From the NCBI GenBank assembly GCA_937124495.1, contig CAKZKZ010000896.1, forward strand, positions 1 through 6,466: a stretch of 6,466 nucleotides of DNA, given 5' to 3'. Position 1 is the stretch's first letter; the number at the start of each line of letters is the position of its first letter. A program made the position numbers and the translations under genes. Below are positions 1-5,840 of this stretch, one piece after another. The DNA comes from an uncultured Dokdonia sp. GTDB taxonomy: Bacteria > Bacteroidota > Bacteroidia > Flavobacteriales > Flavobacteriaceae. Under the pieces are notes generated by a model. It was not told the origin of the DNA. It was given only the letters and a program-made list of their open reading frames with translations, and ran no database searches.

Positions 1-110
1 GCAGTTCCTATTTCATTACTATCTACATCATCTTGTGCAAATAGTCCCGTAATAGTACATAACGATAACGCACAAACAAGAGCCGTGCGCCTTAAGGTAA
101 TTTTCTTCAT
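1..110 (-). CDS. N-terminus of an exported protein of unknown function (partial)
   Basis: The ATG is at 108-110 and the frame stays open to the left edge, giving 36 complete codons. The translation begins MKKITLRRTALVCALSLCTI and continues TGLFAQDDVDSNEIGT. This is a textbook Sec signal peptide: basic residues at 2-8, a hydrophobic core at about 9-24, and a likely signal peptidase I cut after A25 (LFA|QDD). A Gln right after the cut followed by acidic residues is common in Bacteroidota exported and outer-membrane proteins. There is no lipobox cysteine at the cut, so it is probably not a lipoprotein. Nothing visible identifies the mature protein. Its upstream region is the intergenic stretch to the right. 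A weak promoter candidate is CAAAGTAA at 138-145 (TTACTTTG on the coding strand), one base off the Bacteroidota -7 consensus TAnnTTTG but with no -33 partner. Confidence 0.8.
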   Translation of the reverse strand, partial: MKKITLRRTALVCALSLCTITGLFAQDDVDSNEIGT

Positions 111-475
111 AGTTTTAAGTAGGTAATTAGTATTAGTCAAAGTAATTTGGGGTTACTATATAATATGTATATAAGTTATTATGATTTGGGCAATGCTAAA
201 ATATATAATGCGCTAATCTATATAAAAAAATTAAGTTAAAAGCCCTTGAAATGTTAAAATTGAGTATTTTGGCTTAATTTTTATGCTTTTCATCGATGTT
301 TTTAATAAAAACAAGAAATAGATACGGATATTATTTAACAAATAGGATTGCTCATTTATACAGTACACGGTTTTGAAAATAAGAATATAAAGAGGGTGTA
401 TGCAACTATATGCATAGCCTATATATTGCCAACTATAACTTAAAATACACCTAATAATTTATTTCTATCGCACTC

Positions 476-503
476 ATACTTCGACTTCGCTCAGCACAAG
501 TAT
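476..503 (+). repeat. REP-like intergenic element with short hairpin
   Basis: The core TTCGACTTCGCTCAGCAC (480-497) resembles the short TTCGACTNCGCTCAG elements that I recall being scattered between genes in many Bacteroidota genomes. Here it is framed by a perfect 6-bp inverted repeat, ATACTT at 476-481 and AAGTAT at 498-503, so the transcript could fold into a small stem-loop. It is richer in GC than its surroundings. Only one copy is present in this window, so calling it a repeat rests on recollection of the family. Confidence 0.5.
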
Positions 504-537
504 TTCATTATAAAATAAAACCCTAGTTAAAACTATG

Positions 538-607
538 CTTTGATTTTCTATTTCATCTGAGTATGTTATAATTCAAATTCTTTTAGTTCTTTTTAAATAA
601 TAATTGG
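538..607 (+). repeat. 70-bp dispersed repeat, copy A
   Basis: This 70-bp segment matches the reverse complement of 2675-2744 at 63 of 70 positions. The last 41 bp of this copy (from TATAATTC to AATTGG) are identical in both copies. All seven differences are transitions and lie within positions 553-565. Similarity stops sharply at both ends: the flanks are unrelated apart from AT-richness. This copy lies downstream of the OmpA-lipoprotein gene, beyond its terminator. No coding frame crosses it. It could be a MITE-like remnant, a conserved regulatory RNA or leader element, or a recombinational duplication. Confidence 0.85.
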
Positions 608-625
608 TAGAGTACTTCTTAAAAC

Positions 626-659
626 AAAAAACGGCTACCAATTTTGGTAGCCGTTTTTT
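626..659 (-). terminator. Rho-independent terminator of the OmpA-lipoprotein gene
   Basis: A perfect 15-bp inverted repeat (626-640 and 645-659) encloses a 4-base loop (641-644). The core stem is ACGGCTACCA paired with TGGTAGCCGT, and A/T runs on both sides give a U-tract whichever strand is transcribed. It starts 20 bp past the stop codon of the minus-strand OmpA-family gene, the expected place for its terminator. Its symmetry means it could also stop transcription coming from the left. Confidence 0.93.
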
Positions 660-679
660 ACTATAGTAGATAAGAACGT

Positions 680-1549
680 TTATTCTCCTCCGTCTTCTCC
701 AGTTTCTAAGTTCTTCATTTCTTCTTCTATCATGGTGTAGAATTGATCGATTTTAGGAAGTACATAAATCTTTGTTCTTCTATTCGTCGATTTATTCTCA
801 GCAGTATCGTTAGGTACTAATGGTACAAACTCACTTCTACCAGCCGCTATTAATTGTGCAGGATTTGCACCAAGCTCTACAAGAGCACGTACAATAGCTG
901 TCGCTCGTTTAGCACTTAAATCCCAGTTATCTAATAATACACCACTTTTATAAGGTACATTATCCGTATGTCCTTCTACTAATGCTTCAAAATCTGGTTT
1001 GCCATTAATTACAGTAGCTACTTTACCAAGAATCTCTTTGGCTCTATTTGTGATTTTATAACTTCCTGTTTTAAAGAGTACTTTATCAGAAAGAGATATA
1101 AATACAACCCCTTTTTCAACGTTGATCTCAATATCTTGATCGTCAAGCCCAACTTCTTTTTTAAGACTGGTCACTAATGCTAGTGTTACACTATCTTTTT
1201 TGGTAAGTGCATCTTGAAGTCTATTGATTTTTAAATCTTTTTCTTTAAGACTTTCTAGAGATTTTTCTAGATTGGTAGCTCCTTGTTGCGTAAGTATTGT
1301 TAAATCTTTAGAACTTTGGATAAGCTCATTTTTATCTTTTCTTAATTCTGCAAGGCGTTCTTCAAGAGAAGCAACGCGAGTTGTGGCACTTGCTTTATCT
1401 TCTAAACAAGAATTAAGTTTTACAGTAGCAGAGTTTAATAAATCCTGTGTTTCTTGTTGCCTGGCTTCAAGAGCAGCATATTCTTTTTTTGATACACAAG
1501 AGGCAAGTAAAAGTAAACTTGCACAACTTGCTAATAGGATACGTTTCAT
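680..1549 (-). CDS. OmpA-family peptidoglycan-binding lipoprotein
   Basis: A 289-residue protein. It begins with a lipoprotein signal peptide ending in the lipobox L15-A-S-C18, so C18 should be lipidated and the protein anchored in a membrane, most likely the outer one. Residues about 22-130 are rich in Leu, Glu and Lys with heptad character and predict a long coiled-coil stalk. Residues about 145-265 are an OmpA/MotB C-terminal domain: GHTDNVP (193-199), LSAKRA (211-216) and NRRTKI (257-262). In this family the Asp of the HTD motif (D196) and an Arg of the NRR motif grip diaminopimelate in peptidoglycan. A short acidic tail follows (EEEMKNLETGEDGGE). The likely role is tethering the outer membrane to the cell wall. 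It is last in a three-gene minus-strand group, 70 bp after the glycosyltransferase frame, and ends at a strong hairpin terminator. The ATG at 1547-1549 is supported by the signal peptide that follows it directly. Confidence 0.93.
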   Translation of the reverse strand: MKRILLASCASLLLLASCVSKKEYAALEARQQETQDLLNSATVKLNSCLEDKASATTRVASLEERLAELRKDKNELIQSSKDLTILTQQGATNLEKSLESLKEKDLKINRLQDALTKKDSVTLALVTSLKKEVGLDDQDIEINVEKGVVFISLSDKVLFKTGSYKITNRAKEILGKVATVINGKPDFEALVEGHTDNVPYKSGVLLDNWDLSAKRATAIVRALVELGANPAQLIAAGRSEFVPLVPNDTAENKSTNRRTKIYVLPKIDQFYTMIEEEMKNLETGEDGGE

Positions 1550-1573
1550 ATTCTGGGTATTTCAAGTTATACT

Positions 1574-1581
1574 CAAAAGTA
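1574..1581 (-). promoter_or_regulatory. Possible Bacteroidota -7 promoter element for the OmpA-lipoprotein gene
   Basis: On the minus strand this reads TACTTTTG, an exact match to the Bacteroidota -7 consensus TAnnTTTG, 24 bp ahead of the ATG at 1547-1549. A start site a few bases downstream would leave a leader of about 20 nt. No TTG is found at the usual -33 spacing, so support is partial. If real, the lipoprotein is expressed independently of the broken glycosyltransferase upstream. Confidence 0.3.
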
Positions 1582-1619
1582 CCAAAAATGCAAATGTTAA
1601 AATAGCGATTAACAGTTTT

Positions 1620-2630
1620 TTATCGTTTTTTTAAAATAGTACGATATGACTTTCTTTTTTTTACGAAATACTCAAAAACAATAGATCTTATTTGATAATA
1701 ATCATTTGCTTGTTGTGAGGACTTCCTTTTTTTCAGTAAGCCAGGAAGATGTTTATAAAAACTAAAGTGTGCTTTTACGATCGCCCATACGTGTTTGGGG
1801 TTGCCTTCCAGTAAAAATTTTAATCCGGCAATACCATCCAGTATGAGTCGCAAAAAAATAACACCTATATATTTTATACCTGCACTATTTTTTACAATGG
1901 CAAATAGTGTATTTCTAAAATTGTAGAATGTTTTTTGGGGATTTGCAGCGGCAAGTGTAGCTCCACCTAAATGAAATACTTCACTATCACCTACAGCAAC
2001 GATACGATGTCCTTTATTTTTAATACGCCAACATAAATCTATTTCTTCTTGATGTGCAAAAAAAACTTCATCAAGACCATGTACCTCCCAATACTGGGTA
2101 GACCGTATAAAAAGACAAGCGCCACTTGCCCATTGCACATCAACAGTATCATTATATTGTCCTGCATCTTCTTAGCACACATCAAAAATACGCCCTCTAC
2201 AGTATGGATACCCTAAACTATCTAAATATCCACCCGCAGCCCCTGCGTATTCAAAATGACTAGGGCGTTTTAGATCCTTTATTTTAGGTTGTGCTGCAGC
2301 AATAGAAGGAGTATTTTTAAAAACGGCAAGCATAGGTTCTAACCACCCCTTTTCTACTTGGACATCACTATTGAGTAACACATAGAGATCTGCATCTATA
2401 TGTTTGAGTGCATCATTATATCCTTTGGCATACCCACCGTTTTCAGTATTTTGAATAATAGTTACCTGTGTTGGAAAGTGCTCTTTACAATACTCTACAG
2501 AAGTATCTGTAGAGGCATTATCTGCTACATAAATAGTAGCTAGATGCTCACTATGCTTTACGACGTCTTCTAAAAAACGTTCCAATAAAGCACGTCCATT
2601 CCAGTTGAGTATGACGATCGCTGTTTTCAC
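1620..2630 (-). pseudogene. Family 2 glycosyltransferase, interrupted by one in-frame stop
   Basis: The frame from a GTG at 2628-2630 to the TAA at 1620-1622 encodes a family 2 glycosyltransferase of 336 codons, but codon 153 (2172-2174) is TAA. The two halves are in the same frame and together make one ordinary enzyme. The first half has the GT-A nucleotide-sugar fold: VILNWNG (6-12), VADNAST (35-41), ENGGYAKGYNDA (63-74) and LLNSDV (85-90), where NSD stands for the DxD metal site. The second half, counted through the stop, has WASGACLFIR (167-176) and HQEEIDLCWR (193-202), the acceptor side with the acidic catalytic base. A basic, amphipathic C-terminus suggests membrane association. Such enzymes build surface polysaccharide or glycolipid. 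Neither half alone would be active. There is no other lesion, so the change is recent or a sequencing error: GAA or CAA to TAA is one base. No ATG precedes the GTG before the upstream stop at 2670-2672. Confidence 0.87.
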
Positions 2631-2652
2631 GCTGCAAATAAAAGGGTTTTCC

Positions 2653-2666
2653 GCTTTCGCGAAAGC
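2653..2666. repeat. Iterated palindrome GCTTTCGCGAAAGC, intergenic copy
   Basis: A perfect 14-bp palindrome 22 bp upstream of the glycosyltransferase GTG. It lies in the same 18-bp sequence, TTCCGCTTTCGCGAAAGC (2649-2666), that recurs on the opposite strand inside the DUF2652 gene. Its CG-rich core (TCGCGA) stands out in AT-rich DNA. It sits just beside the 70-bp repeat copy B (2675-2744). Its compact, stop-free sequence recalls highly iterated palindromes such as cyanobacterial HIP1; what it does is unknown. Confidence 0.75.
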
Positions 2667-2674
2667 ATACTATG

Positions 2675-2744
2675 CCAATTATTATTTAAAAAGAACTAAA
2701 AGAATTTGAATTATAGTGTGTTCAGACGAGATAGAAAATCAAAG
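2675..2744 (-). repeat. 70-bp dispersed repeat, copy B (inverted)
   Basis: The reverse-orientation partner of 538-607, 63 of 70 bp identical, with 41 consecutive identical bases at the end nearest the glycosyltransferase start. It fills most of the 121-bp gap between the HsdR-N-like gene (it begins 7 bp after that stop codon) and the glycosyltransferase gene. Read on the minus strand, it would form part of the transcript leader between these two genes if they are co-transcribed. No open frame or strong internal hairpin is visible in it. Confidence 0.85.
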
Positions 2745-2751
2745 TTTCATT

Positions 2752-3195
2752 TTATTTATAATTAGGTAATTCTTTTAAAAAGTGATAACGTTCCTGCTCA
2801 AAATCCATAGCACAATAGTAATGTTGTAATCCATTGGTGACCATTAATAGTTCTCCTTTTAATTCCAAATTATAACGTGCTATCTGATCAAACGTAGTTT
2901 GCGTGATGGCTACTTTGGGGCGTTTACACTCTATTAGCAGAAAAATACTACCATCCGAATTAAACACAACAACATCATATCGCTTTTTGGTATCGTAGAT
3001 TTTAATTTCTTTTTCTACGTTAATAAGACTTGTTGGATACCCTTTGGTCTGGATGAGAAATTGTATTACATGTTGCCGCACCCATTCTTCTGGGGTGAGG
3101 TGCACAAATTTTTTACGTATGGGGTCAAAAATATACGGTTTGTTTTCGCTATTTTTGAGACGAAAGTCATACGCTGGAAAATCGAGTGCTTGCAT
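2752..3195 (-). CDS. Orphan HsdR N-terminal-domain protein, PD-(D/E)XK nuclease-like
   Basis: A 147-residue protein matching the small stand-alone proteins usually annotated as 'type I restriction enzyme HsdR N-terminal domain-containing' (HSDR_N_2 family) that are common in Bacteroidota. Conserved stretches are FPAYDFRLKNSENK (6-19), YIFDPIRKKFVHLTPEEWVRQ (about 21-41) and a nuclease-like core: D74 in KRYDVVVF, then E89-C-K91 in LLIECKRPK, followed by TFDQIARYN (101-109). D and E-x-K at this spacing are the metal-binding residues of PD-(D/E)XK enzymes, so catalysis is possible. There is no helicase, translocase or methylase partner, so it is not a type I restriction system in itself. The ATG at 3193-3195 lies 36 bp from the divergent holA start, a pairing I recall as common in this phylum. 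This hints at a DNA maintenance role, but the true function is not established. Confidence 0.88.
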   Translation of the reverse strand: MQALDFPAYDFRLKNSENKPYIFDPIRKKFVHLTPEEWVRQHVIQFLIQTKGYPTSLINVEKEIKIYDTKKRYDVVVFNSDGSIFLLIECKRPKVAITQTTFDQIARYNLELKGELLMVTNGLQHYYCAMDFEQERYHFLKELPNYK

Positions 3196-3231
3196 GACTG
3201 CAAATTACTATTTCTATACTAAAACACCATC

Positions 3232-4236
3232 GTGCAAAACGCAAAAAATATATTATCAGATCTTCAAAATGGAATCATACATCCCGTCTACTTCTTAAGT
3301 GGAGAAGAAGCTTATTTTATAGATGAAATCGCAGACTATATAGAAGATAATATACTGGAAGAGTCAGAAAGAGGATTTAACCAGATGGTTTTGTATGGTC
3401 GTGATGTAACGATAGATGATATTGTAGGCAATGCAAAACGATATCCTATGATGGCAGATCGTCAAGTAGTGATCGTAAAAGAAGCACAGGACCTCTCTCG
3501 TACAATAGATAAGTTAGCTTCTTACGTAGAAAACCCACAACCCTCTACAGTGCTGGTGATTTGCTATAAGTATAAAAAGCTTGATAAAAGAAAAGGACTT
3601 GCTAAAGCCTTGAAAAAAAGTGGTGTTCATTACGAGAATAAGAAGCTTTATGATAATCAAGTAGGTGAGTGGTTGCGAGATCTATTATCCAAAAAAGGAT
3701 ATAAAATGAATCCTAAAGCGGCACATATTCTTGTAGAGTATTTAGGTACAGACCTGAGTAAAGTAAATAATGAAGTCAATAAACTCATGCTTATTCTTCC
3801 TCAAGGTAGTGAGATCACTTCTGAGGCTATCGAAGAGAATATCGGAATCAGTAAAGACTTTAATAATTTTGAACTTCGTAAAGCAGTAGGCGAGCGTGAT
3901 ATTGTAAAGGCACAGCGCATTAGTCAATATTTTACACAAAACCCTAAAGACAACCCGTTAGTACTTACTATTTCCTCTTTATATGGTTTTTTCTCTAACC
4001 TTCTAAAATACCATGGGCTACCTCAAAAAGATAAAGGCTCTGTCGCTAAAGCATTAGGTGTCAACCCTTATTTTGTAGGTGAGTATACCACAGCTGCACG
4101 CCAGTACCCTATGAAGCATGTAAGTGCTGTCATTGCATTATTAAGAGAAGCCGATGTAAAGAGTAAAGGGGTAGGAGCTAGTGCGTTTGCAACACCAGAT
4201 TTACTTAAAGAATTATTGGTGAAGATTATGGGATAA
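3232..4236 (+). CDS. holA: DNA polymerase III subunit delta
   Basis: A 334-residue protein, full length for the family, with the Bacteroidota HolA sequence style from end to end: HPVYFLSGEEAYFIDEI (17-33), GFNQMVLYGRD (48-58), AKRYPMMADRQVVIVKEAQD (68-87), LSRTIDKL (88-95), TDLSKVNNEVNKLMLILP and ISKDFNNFELRKAVGERD. HolA is the clamp-loader subunit that binds and opens the beta sliding clamp. The M73-M74 pair before ADRQ falls where E. coli delta has its clamp-wedging L73-F74, an alignment made from memory. There is no Walker A site, as expected, since delta does not hydrolyse ATP. The start is GTG at 3232-3234: an in-frame TAA at 3220-3222 leaves no room for an ATG, and the N-terminus matches the family from here. 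It is divergent from the HsdR-N-like gene and converges on the DUF2652 gene, with 12 bp between their ends. Confidence 0.95.
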   Translation: MQNAKNILSDLQNGIIHPVYFLSGEEAYFIDEIADYIEDNILEESERGFNQMVLYGRDVTIDDIVGNAKRYPMMADRQVVIVKEAQDLSRTIDKLASYVENPQPSTVLVICYKYKKLDKRKGLAKALKKSGVHYENKKLYDNQVGEWLRDLLSKKGYKMNPKAAHILVEYLGTDLSKVNNEVNKLMLILPQGSEITSEAIEENIGISKDFNNFELRKAVGERDIVKAQRISQYFTQNPKDNPLVLTISSLYGFFSNLLKYHGLPQKDKGSVAKALGVNPYFVGEYTTAARQYPMKHVSAVIALLREADVKSKGVGASAFATPDLLKELLVKIMG

Positions 4237-4248
4237 GCTAGACTTCTT

Positions 4249-5343
4249 TTAAGCTATACCTGGTATAATACCTGCTACAATCACTTCATGTAATTTATCT
4301 AAGGATGTATTTATGTTTTTTCTGAATGCTCTTTTGACAAGTAGCCCTAACATTATTTTTTTGAATATAGAGTTTGCTTCCCAAAATAGTTCTACTGTGA
4401 GTTTAGAACTATGTTCAGAGATTGGTTTTATACTAAAGAATTGATATAAAGCATCTACAGGTGGCGGACTTGTTGTATACTCTCCATACACAATCTCATT
4501 TGCTTTAGGTAGTTTACTAACCACTTTAAAATTAAAATGTTTCCCTCCAATTACACACATATGTTCTGAATCTAATCGAGTCACTTCCTTCTCATTATAA
4601 TGTATTTCATCAGCGCTTTCTGCCCATAAATGCCTGTATTTATAGTTGGTAATCACTTCAAGTAATTCCTCATATCTTATGGGATATGCGCGCTCAAATT
4701 CTAAATTAGGAGAACGTAATAGTGTGATGAGTTGTCCTTGTTGAAATGGTTGAAGTTTTAGATTCTCTACTGCAATTTCAGAAAATATATAATGTATAGG
4801 TTGGTTGTCGTATGTGTTTACGCTTTCGCGAAAGCGGAATAATGAACTTTTATAATCCAATGGCATATGAATCTCTGAAGCGAGATCACTACTCAATAAT
4901 ACATAGTTATCACTTTCTACAGAGTTTTTAAGTAATCGATGTGCTTTAATAACAGATTCACCAAAAGGTTTCCGATTGTTTTGTACTTCTATAAATTGCA
5001 AATCGCCTACATGGGCTACAATTTTAAGTTCAAGATTCACAGCACTAGAACATGCCAGACATGGACAAATTCTGTTTTTTTCTAATAGTTTAAGGTGACT
5101 ATAAAAAGCCGTGTACATCGTTTCAATTTGAGCCAAAAGTTTTTCTTGAGAAAGCACTTGTCCTTCTTTATAAAAAAATAAGGCATCACCTTCTACTTCT
5201 GCCAGTTGTAATTGTTGTGTATTGGCTTCTATAAGCACTTCGAGAAGTTCTGCAATGACATGCTGACTATGTTCTGCCTCTGTAGTTTGAACAAATTTTG
5301 TAAATCCCGAAATGTCTGGAATAAAAAGTAATGATTTTGCCAT
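4249..5343 (-). CDS. DUF2652 protein with class III cyclase-like N-terminal domain
   Basis: A 364-residue protein with no signal peptide or clear membrane segment. Residues about 1-150 look like a class III nucleotidyl cyclase homology domain: FIPDISGFTKFV (7-18) and EVEGDALFFYK (49-59) supply the two metal-binding Asp positions, D10 and D53. GESVIKAHRLLKN (128-140) aligns with the cyclase motif GxxVNxAxRL; the Arg (R136) is kept but the transition-state Asn is Ile132. A CxCxxC cluster (C93, C95, C98) lies between these motifs. Residues about 215-355 resemble an SRPBCC/polyketide-cyclase-like lipid-binding fold (YRHLWAESADEIHYNEKEV, then FKVVSKLP and LTVELFWEAN); that assignment is weaker. 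DUF2652 has no proven function that I know of. The 16-bp palindrome at 4821-4836 is read in frame as RFRES (170-174). The ATG at 5341-5343 directly precedes the cyclase motif. A weak -7 candidate lies at 5405-5412 (CATTTTTG on this strand). Confidence 0.85.
   Translation of the reverse strand: MAKSLLFIPDISGFTKFVQTTEAEHSQHVIAELLEVLIEANTQQLQLAEVEGDALFFYKEGQVLSQEKLLAQIETMYTAFYSHLKLLEKNRICPCLACSSAVNLELKIVAHVGDLQFIEVQNNRKPFGESVIKAHRLLKNSVESDNYVLLSSDLASEIHMPLDYKSSLFRFRESVNTYDNQPIHYIFSEIAVENLKLQPFQQGQLITLLRSPNLEFERAYPIRYEELLEVITNYKYRHLWAESADEIHYNEKEVTRLDSEHMCVIGGKHFNFKVVSKLPKANEIVYGEYTTSPPPVDALYQFFSIKPISEHSSKLTVELFWEANSIFKKIMLGLLVKRAFRKNINTSLDKLHEVIVAGIIPGIA
4821..4836. repeat. Iterated palindrome CGCTTTCGCGAAAGCG, copy inside a coding sequence
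   Basis: A perfect 16-bp palindrome within the DUF2652 gene. The 18 bases TTCCGCTTTCGCGAAAGC are shared with the intergenic copy at 2649-2666, here on the minus strand at 4822-4839. In the gene's frame it encodes R170-F-R-E-S174 and keeps the frame open. It lies between the cyclase-like domain and the C-terminal domain, in what is probably a linker. Confidence 0.75.
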
Positions 5344-5840
5344 ATATAAAGAGTTGGAATCAAACGCCGTTTTATACTTTGTCGTAAAAAGTAATGTACG
5401 ATATCAAAAATGATGTAATTATGTATATCTAATAAATACAAATCATTGATAACAGAATCTAAAGTAAGACATATTTGCTTATTTTTCTTGGATATTAGTA
5501 TGTAGAAAAAATGACTACTATTAATTTAGTAATACCATGTTGGTCGTAAAAAGGATGTGTGTAAGTGCTACATTCTGATTTGAAAATATAATACAGTATA
5601 TTCGTTATGCTATTTTTTTAGTATTTTAACTTATAATTACTACCCATTTACTACTTAATTACTTCGTCTATTTATAATTTTGCTTTTTCAAGCTATGATA
5701 TATTATTTGTCAATAAATTTAGTATAAAATTGATGACAGTATCATAATAATGAATAGCATATTATCAGCTATTATTTAGGGTGTTGCATAGTATCATCTT
5801 AAAATATTTTATCTAATTTAAAACGTTGATTCAAGAAAAA
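5344..5840. other. AT-rich intergenic region between two divergent genes
   Basis: About 497 bp with no credible gene; it must hold the start signals for both the DUF2652 gene and the hydrolase gene. Visible small structures: an 11-bp direct repeat GTCGTAAAAAG (5381-5391 and 5543-5553), an 8-bp direct repeat AGTATCAT (5738-5745 and 5790-5797), and a dyad AATAGC/GCTATT (5753-5758 and 5768-5773, loop of 9) about 70-90 bp upstream of the hydrolase ATG. A weak plus-strand promoter candidate is TTG 5784-5786 with TATTTTAT 5805-5812 after an 18-bp gap, two bases off the TAnnTTTG consensus. None is strong enough to stand alone. Confidence 0.5.

Larger units (their letters stand above)
111..625. other. 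AT-rich intergenic region with dispersed repeats
   Basis: About 515 bp without a credible coding frame; stop codons are dense in all frames. It should contain the promoter of the minus-strand exported-protein gene at its left end. It holds a small dyad (TATGCA 399-404 and TGCATA 411-416, loop of 6), a REP-like element (476-503) and one copy of the 70-bp dispersed repeat (538-607), all described separately. I recognise no tRNA, riboswitch or known small RNA in it. Confidence 0.7.

Noticed and set aside
399..416. Dyad TATGCA/TGCATA as an operator
   Set aside because: Only a 6-bp stem in AT-rich DNA and nearly 300 bp from the nearest start codon; chance occurrence is likely.
1224..1634. Plus-strand open frame opposite the OmpA-lipoprotein gene
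   Set aside because: It is antisense to a well-supported gene, has low-complexity Ser/Phe/Arg-rich content and matches no family.
1620..2138. A separate gene starting with GTG at 2136-2138
   Set aside because: It is in the same frame as the upstream half, and the codons between (2139-2171) also read as normal glycosyltransferase. It is the C-terminal half of the interrupted gene, not an independent gene.
2635..2642. A -7 promoter element for a leaderless glycosyltransferase transcript
   Set aside because: TTTATTTG on the minus strand is one base off the consensus and lies only 4 bp from the GTG, with no -33 partner. Too weak to annotate.
3044..3298. Plus-strand open frame across the start of the HsdR-N-like gene and of holA
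   Set aside because: It overlaps two convincing genes in other frames, and its translation has no recognisable domain.
4234..4256. Possible shared terminator between holA and the DUF2652 gene
   Set aside because: The visible TAAGCTA pair (4234-4240 and 4250-4256) is a direct repeat rather than an inverted one, and no stable stem with a U-tract is seen.
5229..5441. Minus-strand open frame overlapping the start of the DUF2652 gene
   Set aside because: It shares most of its length with the better-supported DUF2652 N-terminus in another frame and has no family features.
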